64,000 nt of DNA from Cryptomeria japonica (taxonomy: Eukaryota; Streptophyta; Pinopsida; Cupressales; Cupressaceae). How positions within the stretch are numbered: the first letter of the stretch is position 1; every line of letters starts with the position of its first letter. The notes beneath the pieces were generated by a model. It saw only the letters and a program-made list of their open reading frames with translations, ran no database searches and was not told where the DNA came from. The DNA lies in contig NW_026729348.1 of the NCBI RefSeq assembly GCF_030272615.1, positions 28,101 through 92,100 on the forward strand, in the 5' to 3' direction. The translations under genes and the position numbers were made by a program. Below are positions 56,118-64,000 of the stretch, in pieces.

Positions 56118-57765
56118 TGTAGTGTCGTAAATTGTACACCCTTGCTAGAGTAGTATAATTTCACACTTAGGTTAGCACTCACCTTAGTGTGTCTTGCATC
56201 TTGCATTTCTCATTCCCCTTTAAGCATTTAATTAATTAATTTAATTAAATCTAAGGTCATGATTCATCACTTTACATATTATAAAGTTGAGACCTTTACC
56301 CTAAGTGTGCCCCTTTTCATCTTATTCCTCCAATGAATCATTTAATCATAAACCCTAATTATGTCTTATTTTGACCGTTTAGGCCTGATTTTGTATATAT
56401 CAAAACATCTCGAAATCAACTATAACTTTGGGATGCGCTCTAATATCATCATATCTAACTGCCCCAAAAATTTTCTTAAAAGTTGGTCAAACCCTGGCAT
56501 GAATGCACATGGTCCTCGACTTTTTCCCCAAAATTTTAGGAGCACAATCCTATGATATAATAATTCTTAACCCTAAAATATCAGCAGGAAATTCAAATCC
56601 TCGGTCAGGCTAAACATGAAATTAAGATCTAGGGTTTCATACTTAAGAGCTCTCTTTCTTCATTTGAAGGGGTCTTCTTCTAAGAATCTAAGGGTAGGTT
56701 TTTGGAGCATTATAGCCTTCTTTGCGGTGAAAGAGTAGATCTTTGAAGTCTTTAATAAAATTCAACATTCATCCATCAAACATTCATCAATCATCATTTT
56801 ATCAATTGGGGGCTTTTGAAGATGTAGGAGAACAATAGGAGATCACCGACTGACAATTGTCTTGTACCTCTCCCTTGGGGTTGGGTATGGTTTCATGTTG
56901 TTTCCATGTCTTTGCATAAGCTTTATTTTGATTCATATTCATGCTTTGGATCACTTTCAATTGTGGATTTGGAGCATTTACTTTGTCAATTATAAGCAAT
57001 TAGGGTTTACTCTTTAGGGTTGCTCTAGACCGTTTACTTTCATCTTAGGATCTTGTACACATATTTTTAGTATATTATCGACTATTTGTGGAGGTGGAAA
57101 TCATCAGCACAAGGGTTTTACTAAGGTAAAAACCTATTTAGCCACCCAAACCCTATTTTTTAGCTTCAGGTACAGATTCATATTCGAGCGTCGTTGGAAG
57201 TTTCAAGACTGAAAGAGAACACAAGGACAGTTCTGGGTTGCATATCTCAGCAAAAGCCCCAAGGATAGGGGTGTGGTGCCCTGGTCCTTCCCAGGATATT
57301 GGCGTGGTGCCATGGTCCTACCCTCTATCAGCAGGACTTGGCAGAACAACACTTTGTAGGCTCCAAAATCCCTCCTGTCAGTTGCAGCTTCAGAATTGCA
57401 GAATCAGGATAGTGGTGCGACACCCTAGTCTGGGACATTTTTTCTTAGATTTCAGACATAGGTGCACCTCTTATTTTTCCTTTTGATCTATATTTTTCAA
57501 TAGTGTATTATTTTTCCTTTGATCTGCATTATCAAATTAGGGTTTGCTTGCTTACTTGCATTCTAGGCTAGATTGCATTCTTGCATCATTCCTCTCTCTC
57601 ATTTACAAAAAAGGAATAGAAAACCTAAGAGGTAATCCATGACTCTCTCTTCCTCATAAGAAGTAGCTAAAGTGCCTTACCTCACTAGTCTCTTTCATAT
57701 TCCATGAGTGTGTATGAGAGTGGGATTAGGGTTTCCATACTCAGTCTCACTTTTTCCCCTACACA
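56118..57765 (+). repeat. Outer Gypsy 3' LTR
   Basis: Starts tgtagtgtcgtaaattgtac and ends tcccctacaca; pairs with 38560-40151 with scattered substitutions and indels, so older than the inner insertion. Confidence 0.9.
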
Positions 57766-57770
57766 ATTCT
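57766..57770. repeat. Target-site duplication attct, right copy (outer Gypsy)
   Basis: One mismatch with attat at 38555-38559. Confidence 0.6.
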
Positions 57771-58690
57771 TTATTTTATTAAAGGAAGCAAAATTGAAGG
57801 AAAGCAATCTTAATTGTTGACATGGTAAAGAGTAACCCCACAAGGTTTGAATAGATTGGTTGTTGGCACTATAAGAAAAAAGTGCCACATTTCATTGTAA
57901 GAGCTATTTTACTTTTGTATGTATATATTATGTGTTTCTTTTTCAAGTTTAATTTCAGAGTTTTAAAAAAAATTTCTCTTAAATATATGTTGGTCTCTAT
58001 GATCGCAAAATGAAACTTATTTTCCTATTATTAGTGTAGAATACTTCTTGGTGTAAGTACACTAGATAATGGATTTGTAATATATATTAGTAATAGTTGC
58101 AAGAAAATTGAATAAGAGGATTAAGATTATTTAGCTTTGAAATTAATGATGAAAAATAAATTGAATTTTTTTAGAATTAATATTTAATATTTTAAAATTA
58201 TTAAGTGGTATGAATTTCCTTTGACATATATACTTGATTTAAATTTTCATGTGCCAATAATATAATAGGGGATAAGGTCTAATAGTTGTACAACTTAACT
58301 ATATGCCTCTAAAGATCATACATGTCAACATGTGAAATAACGTTGAATTTTTTTGTAGTGGTTTCTTTGGCCAATCAAATACTTGAATCTAAAGTTTTAG
58401 ATTAACACCACCAATTTAATAGAGGTACTTGGAAAAATATAAAAAAAATATTTTTTAACCCCTAAGCCATGATAGTCAATTATTACGTCCCATTTTCTAG
58501 TTTTATTGTACCAATAATCACACATTTTTTCCTAAAATTATTTACAAGAACACTCAAATGCATAACATCATCTTTATAAATAAATATATACTCCTAAATA
58601 TGTAAACACAATATTATAGATTTAAGTATTATAGTACTATTTACAAAATAAATTTTAATCCAATATTATTACTAATTGTCAAATCGCTAG
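57771..58690. other. AT-rich intergenic stretch, nothing recognised
   Basis: Very AT-rich with short direct repeats only; no frame resembling a known protein. Confidence 0.6.
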
Positions 58691-58694
58691 TATT

Positions 58695-59437
58695 TTGGCT
58701 TCATCTTTGCGCTTACCTCTCATAGTTGGTAAAGTGGAGAATTTTGTTTGGTCGGGCTTTCTTGAAATATTCCAAACAAAACTAGTGGGGTGGAAAGGTG
58801 CCCTTTTGAGTAATGCAAGTAAAATTCAATTCCTAAGAGCTTCTCTCCATGGTGCTTTAGTGTACCTTCTATCCTTATTCAATATCCATGCAACCAGGGT
58901 AAAGGAGTTGGATCAGATCCAAAGGTGATTCTTATGGTCAGGAGTGGAATAGAAAAGTAGGATTATCTTAGTTGACTAGGGGATGATCTTCTCTAGTAAG
59001 GAGTTAGGTGGCTTTGGCATTAGAGACTCTCACTCACTCAATTTGGTCTTTATTGCTAAAATTGTTGGATACTTTCTATGTAAAAGTAGGATTGGTCGAA
59101 AGTGATGTAGAGTAAAAACTTGAATGGAGGAAATTGAAATTCTTTCTTTCTTCTGAGGAGCTTCTTAGGGATTCACATATGTGGAAAAATCTGATAAAAT
59201 CCAAACTTCTACTCTAAAAAGGCCTACTCTAGCATGCAAGGGACAAGAGAAGCATTAAGTTATAGAAGGATCCTTGGGCCTCAGTCACTCCTTTCGAGTT
59301 TCACCTAATTTTTTCGACAATTGAGAAAGACCTTGAGGATAGATTTGGGACTTTCTTGTGGAATTATTGGTTCCTTCGTGCTTTTCCCCCTAAATGGAAA
59401 TTATTCCACATAGAGTTTGAACCTATTAATATTAGAG
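58695..59437 (+). pseudogene. LINE D ORF2, RT C-terminal part, broken
   Basis: LPLIVGKVENFVWSGFLEIF and LVGWKGALLSNASKIQFLRA (58716-58850), then GALVYLLSLFNIHATRVKEL, ELGGFGIRDSHSLN (about 59002) and further degraded sequence. The segment follows the catalytic RT core in LINE ORF2 proteins and matches the GWKG...LSSVGKL region of LINE A (about 5818). Stops at about 58927, 58949 and 58977 and more downstream. Confidence 0.75.
59433..59437. repeat. Probable target-site duplication tagag, left copy (solo LTR)
   Basis: tagag against tagaa at 60943-60947, one mismatch. The placement is tentative because the LTR end is not the usual TG. Confidence 0.45.
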
Positions 59438-60942
59438 GATTTAGTTAATACTTAGAGGGGGGGTGAATCAGTATTAACACCACTTTAAAAAACTAAAACT
59501 CAACCTTATAAAACTTTCACCAAATCAAATAATAACCAATAATAGAGTCATTTACTAGTACCAGTATCTATTGATAATCATCCGCTAAACTGATTTAACA
59601 ATGTTTCTCATTAAGTATTCATCAACCATACATACATTGGAAGTAAAACATAACAACACATCAAAAACATTCACCACATGAACACCATGTTTTTCACGTG
59701 GAAACCCAAATAGGGAAAAGCCATGGTGGGAATTGGTACCCACAAAAATTTGCACTCTTTCGGAATGTGCCCTGTTAGGAGCCAATCCTAGTTAGAAGCT
59801 TACAATGATTCCTTGTTAGGAGAAGACCCTATTAGGAGTCACCCGGTTAAGGGATTTACCTTAGCCCTATTAGGAGCTTTGACCTTTTAGGATCAACCTT
59901 GCAAGAGGATTTAGAACTCAGATGTTGACTCACCCTATTAGGGGATTTACAATGTTAAGCCTGTTAGGACCTACCTGGTTAAGGGATTTTATCTGCTGCA
60001 ACTATTAGGGAACAATAGTGAATGATCTTCACTACACTACTTGCTTGATTAGATTTGATTATGCTCCAAATCTACAACACTCTTTGGCAGATCTCTCACT
60101 CTCTGGTTTGGTTTCACAATCTTCTCAAAATCACCAACACTACAAACATCAACTATACCAACATAAATAACTTTTACAAGTAGGTCGCCAACTAAACCCT
60201 AGATACATCAAGATTTTGCAATACAGATCATCATAGATCATATCAGATCATCATACAGATCATTACAACATTTAACAAGATAATATCAACCATATAATGA
60301 TCAAAAGTCATCACAGTAAGTTGATCTGATAGGTTGTTAATCCCATAAAACATTCTTTCAAGCGCTTCACTGATTCCTTCTTCAAACACGCCAAAACAGC
60401 AATTCAACCATCCACACGGGTTGTACCATGTCACTTCCAATATTTGAACTTGATGTAGATCACTACCAAACCAAAAATCACTACCGGTTAAGAGAATTCT
60501 TTACCGGTCCTTAAACCCTTCTTAAACCCTACCAAATCTATAGGAAATCATAAACATGACTTTCGGTTGTCAAAAGATGATGTGGTTCTAGTTAGATACA
60601 CATTACAATGATACTAACTCACATTCCAAACTGCAATACTTCAAACATCACCATTCACCAGATTCAAACAAAACACTTAGTCATTTACCAGTTAAGGTCC
60701 TAATTCCCAATTTCCTGTTTCATTGTCGGTAAGCCCTTTCTGGTAGACCAAAAAGATTAAGATGACAAAATACAAAATAGTAAACATCAGTTTCTATCAA
60801 TGGCAACACAAATAACTAATCAAAGCCATCCAATCATGTAATCTCAATCTCCTCATCACAATTCAACTTTGTAATCACAAAACAGTCCTTTACCCGTTCA
60901 GTCAACATTCTCCATCTGCATCAGTTATGTCAATCATGCCAA
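59438..60942. mobile_element. Copia-like solo LTR
   Basis: About 1.5 kb, similar in length and content to the Copia B LTR: an initial tacttagaggggggg then gtgaatcagt, cacgtggaaacccaaat, ttgttaggagcc-type and gttaagggattt repeats (about 59765-59990), and two ACCGGT sites near 60483 and 60503. No internal coding region, PBS or second LTR, so it is most simply a solo LTR left by recombination. The flanking LINE D sequence resumes directly after it (60948). Confidence 0.7.
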
Positions 60943-60947
60943 TAGAA

Positions 60948-61300
60948 CCTCCATGTAAAATTTCTATTGAGGAACTTCTTAGGGTTCTAAATAATCCATG
61001 GTTCTTTAGAATGGAAGATAATTATAGGCTGGTATGGTCATTTTCTGAGGATGGGCAATGCTCAATAAATTTAAGCTTTGAGATTATTATTCCTTCCCAT
61101 CACTCATCCTTCAAATGGTGCAATATCTGGAGCTCTAAAATAATTCCTAAGATTTTCCTTTTCTCATGGAGGGTTTGTCATTAAAATATTTTAACTATTG
61201 ACAATCTCCAAAAGAGAGGTTTCCAAATTGTGAATAAGCATGTCCTGTGTGAGGAGGTAGAGGAAAATATTAAACATCTATTGTTACAATGTCATTATTT
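60948..61300 (+). pseudogene. LINE D ORF2, zf-RVT region, broken
   Basis: PPCKISIEELLRVLNNPWFF and RLVWSFSEDGQCSINLSFEI (60948-61090), then CNIWSSKIIPKIFLFSWRVC (about 61120) and CEEVEENIKHLLLQCHYFWQ (about 61250). This Cys/His pattern is that of the zf-RVT domain between RT and RNase H. A stop at about 61182. Confidence 0.75.
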
Positions 61301-61679
61301 TTGGCAAGTCAAATAGAAGATTATCAATTTTTTCTTATTGCCTTGGGTATGGAACCTGGACCCAAATTGTTCTCCTCTAGTTGGACTCCCTTGTCATCCC
61401 ATCCTTTTATCTAGTAACTTTGGTCACAGGCCTTCCTTCACACGCGTTGGAGCTTATGGAGAGAACACAATAATAGATTTTTTAGAGATTGTAAGTCTTA
61501 TTGAAAATCTCTATCCTTTTCCATTATCAATGAAGTCATGCAGAATATTAAAATCTTTGGTAAATCCAAACACTCTCACCCCCTTTGTCTCTAGATTGTC
61601 TAATAGCTAAGAATTGGGATATGGCCAACGCTGTTTCTAATTTTAGCACCCTACCCTTTGGTTTTATAAATATCATAAA

Positions 61680-62096
61680 ATGGTACCCCAAAACACCGGT
61701 TGGTTAAAATTAAATTTTTATGGGTCTTCTAAAGGTAATCCAGGTGGGGATAGGGTCATTAAAGATAATCATGACAAGGTCATGGTGGCCTACATGGTGA
61801 ACCTAGGTATTCAAACTTCCAGTGTGGTAGCAATGATGCTGATTTTTTTTAGAATTTCTATTGCTAAGGATAGGGGCTACCAAAATATCGTCATCAAAGG
61901 TGACTTCAAAAACTTCATCATGATGTTGCAAGGAAAGGCAAAACCTAGTTGGGCTTTGGGGGACCTTATGACTAAATGGCAAGATGCCATAGCCACCTTT
62001 GGTCATCGAAGGCTTCAACACACTTTTAGAGAAGGAAATAAGTCTATAGATAGGCTGGAAAACATTGGTCCTTTTTTCAAGGGGCTTAAAATTTAG
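61680..62096 (+). pseudogene. LINE D RNase H domain
   Basis: WLKLNFYGSSKGNPGGDRVI (about 61704; FDGSS reads FYGSS, so the first catalytic Asp is lost), VIKGDFKNFIMMLQ (GDS reads GDF) and HTFREGNKSIDRLENIG (about 62019). 138 residues open from ATG to TAG. Position and pattern match the RNase H of LINE A and C. Confidence 0.75.
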
Positions 62097-62109
62097 AAGC
62101 CACAACACA

Positions 62110-64000
62110 AATTACCTCAAGATACTCCTAACATGATCCTTGAAGACAGTAATCCCAATTAGAACTAATTATTTTAAAATTACCTCTTCCTTCATTTTAT
62201 TGGCTATATTGTACTTTAATCATTTATTGATATGGACTTGCCTTATTAAATGTAGCAAAAGCTATGCTTTCTTCAAAAGTACCTTTTTCTATGTCTTTCC
62301 CTTAGTTGGTTTTTATTAGTTTAAATAACATGTTAATGGTTTATTTTGATGTGTTTCTGGTATGTTAGGGTTTCCTTTTTTAGCAGGGTCTAGTTTATGT
62401 CGCATTTATGGTTCGTCCAGACCTATTTTTGGTAGTTTTTAGCTTGGATTGGGTATATTCTGGCACATTTCTATTTCATTAAGGTTTTTCAAGTTTTCTA
62501 CATTTTGGGTTTCTACTATGTTATTGGACCCTTTGGCTATGTATTGTCAATTTCTAACCTGTATAGGGTCTATTCTAATGCATTTTTCGTTAGTTTTAGA
62601 TTTCCAGTGTTCTACATTATCAGGTTTTTGATGCATTTTTGTCTATTCCTAATGCGTCTGTGACTCTTTTTCCCACACAAAGGGTTCTGGGGTTTATTGC
62701 ATTTTTGCTCACTCTTGACATGTTTTTGGTCTACTTTGTTGTGTCTTTGTTCTCTGTAGGTTTCCTGAGGCTTGAAGTATCCAAAATCATCTCTCGAAGG
62801 CCCCTTTGTTATTATTTTATATTATAATCCTTATGGTTGCAAGTTAGATTAATTTTGAGACTACTGATCCATTTGTGCTTGTAGGGGTAGCATAGGAGTG
62901 TATTTGTGCTTTTATAGATTAGAAAACATTTTGACTTGGTGCACATAAAAAGAATCTTGTTTGAAGTGTTTGGTGCATATGCACACTATATGTTGTAGAA
63001 TCCTAGATTGTTTAATCAAATTATCCTCTCTCCTCACTTCATGGATATTGGGTGTAAAATAAATCACTAAGAATCTCTTTTTTGATTAGAAGGGTCTACC
63101 TCAAAAATAAGAGGATGGATTATTCCTTCAGGATGCTGTATAAATTGGTTGCAATGAAATTCAAGACTTAATCGACATTAGACTATCATATGGTTTTAAT
63201 TGAAAGGAGACACCATACCACACATTTATGTGAGATATTCTATACTCTAACTAGGTTGATTAAAGTGTTAAGTGGATTGTTGGATTCTTGCAAGGTGTTG
63301 GTCCCCTAAATTGTGACTAGAAACCTTTTTAGGCCCTACCTTTATTTTGATTGAACATCATGCTAATTTTAGGGCAAGGGAATAGTTGGTTTTGCCCCAA
63401 AGATACTCGACATATGGCTCCCTTGAGATGAGACATAAATAGTTGGCTTAGCATAAACTACACATAGCTTTCTAGGGAGAGGATGATTGGGTCATCCTTC
63501 TAGTCCTCGAGGCCCCTACCTATCCTCTCTCACAAAGACAAAAGTATATACCCCCATTTTAGGTGTCCCTACATTTGCGTCGATAGAGATTCCAAGTTGT
63601 GAACTAAAGTTATTGCCATGAGACATTGATCTTAGGAATAAGAAGTGCTTGAAGTATCTTCAATTGTGTTTAGACCTATGGAAATTGAGGTAATATTGGC
63701 CTATTGAACATACACATTACACTCAAATTTTGGACAAAATCACCTATAGAGATTGTGTCTTCTTATTTTTTGTGTTTCTTGCCACAAAACATGAAACATT
63801 TAGATCTGGTCACACATTGAAACTTTGAGAAGTTTAGATAGATTGAGAGAAAACTGTTTTTCACTAGAAACACATCTATGACACTTTTCAACATGTATAT
63901 GAGAATTCTTGTTGCATCTATGTCTTGTTCTAGAGTGTATTTGAGATTTCTTATTGCATATTTGTGGATTCCTATCACATATTTGAACAAAATTTAATCA
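62110..64000. other. AT-rich 3' stretch with a degenerate repeat; no gene recognised
   Basis: Between about 62380 and 62760 a motif of the form ggtctattctaatgcatttttgt recurs degenerately about five times (62386, 62451, 62566, 62623, 62689). The rest shows no recognised gene, and the end of LINE D could not be placed in it. Confidence 0.5.

Larger units (their letters stand above)
38560..57765 (+). mobile_element. Outer Gypsy (Tat-like), pol-bearing, interrupted by inner Gypsy
   Basis: An LTR retrotransposon on the plus strand with LTRs of about 1.6 kb (38560-40151 and 56118-57765). It is about 11.4 kb when the inner Gypsy and one TSD copy are removed. Gypsy order: protease, RT, RNase H, a second RNase H, integrase. 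A second RNase H is a known trait of the plant Tat lineage. I see no retrotransposon gag core in the roughly 1.2 kb between PBS and protease. After integrase there is a (TC)n tract, a long AT-rich stretch, an antisense PMD gene fragment and a short minisatellite before the PPT. Confidence 0.88.
58695..62100 (+). mobile_element. LINE D: 5'-truncated LINE, split by a solo LTR
   Basis: Starts in the C-terminal part of the RT (thumb) region and ends after RNase H. The Copia-like solo LTR at 59438-60942 interrupts it. The 3' end is not clear; A-rich and T-rich sequence follows to the window end and no target-site duplication was found. Related in domain content to LINEs A and C. Confidence 0.75.

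Noticed and set aside
1-64000. CRISPR arrays, operons or bacterial-type features
   Set aside because: The sequence is plant nuclear DNA full of retrotransposons; no regularly spaced identical repeats with unique spacers.
1-64000. An intact host protein-coding gene
   Set aside because: All long frames fall in transposable elements or captured, broken fragments such as the PMD gene; no complete exon-intron gene could be supported.

Overview
The window looks like a stretch of a large, repeat-rich plant nuclear genome, probably a gymnosperm; that is an inference from the type and density of elements, and no species marker is visible. I find no confident intact host gene. Nearly every recognisable coding stretch belongs to a retrotransposon: plant LINEs (ORF1 with a DUF4283-like fold; ORF2 with endonuclease, reverse transcriptase (RT), zf-RVT and RNase H), two full-length Copia elements, one Copia-like solo LTR, two nested Gypsy elements and one tRNA-derived SINE. 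Most are decayed by in-frame stops (often TAG) and frameshifts. The best-preserved frame is an 832-residue Gypsy gag-protease ORF at 43009-45507.

Layout. 1-1799: AT-rich, nothing recognised. 1810-9971: LINE A (+), full length, bounded by a 10-bp target-site duplication (TSD), with ORF1, ORF2 and a further ORF after the RNase H domain. 10071-12571: LINE B (+), a 5'-truncated relative that begins inside RNase H and carries the same extra ORF, inside a diverged 19-bp duplication. 12591-14206: AT-rich. 14223-14500: SINE with an almost perfect 16-bp TSD. About 14699-38335: LINE C (+), about 9.7 kb once its two insertions are removed. Its 3' region is split by Copia A (23682-30210, minus, TSD aattt) and Copia B (30756-38144, minus, TSD gtatt).

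38560-57765: an outer Tat-like Gypsy (+, TSD attat/attct). It holds protease, RT-RNase H, a second RNase H and integrase, and an antisense plant-mobile-domain (PMD) gene fragment before its 3' LTR. An inner Gypsy (40376-48158, +, TSD attat) sits just downstream of the outer primer-binding site. The inner element has gag and a protease-like domain but no RT, RNase H or integrase. The outer has pol but no gag core that I can recognise. Both share the same unusual primer-binding site and polypurine tract. 57771-58690: AT-rich. 58695 to about 62100: LINE D (+), 5'-truncated and split by the solo LTR at 59438-60942. 62110-64000: AT-rich with a degenerate repeat.

Most notable: (1) plant LINEs with a third ORF downstream of RNase H, supported by two independent copies with TSDs; (2) a gag-only Gypsy nested in a pol-only Gypsy with matching priming signals, suggesting a two-component relationship; (3) an antisense PMD gene that keeps apparent introns inside a Gypsy element; (4) strong enrichment of the palindrome ACCGGT in the Copia elements and in two arrays of a GGTATAGC-like motif in LINE C.
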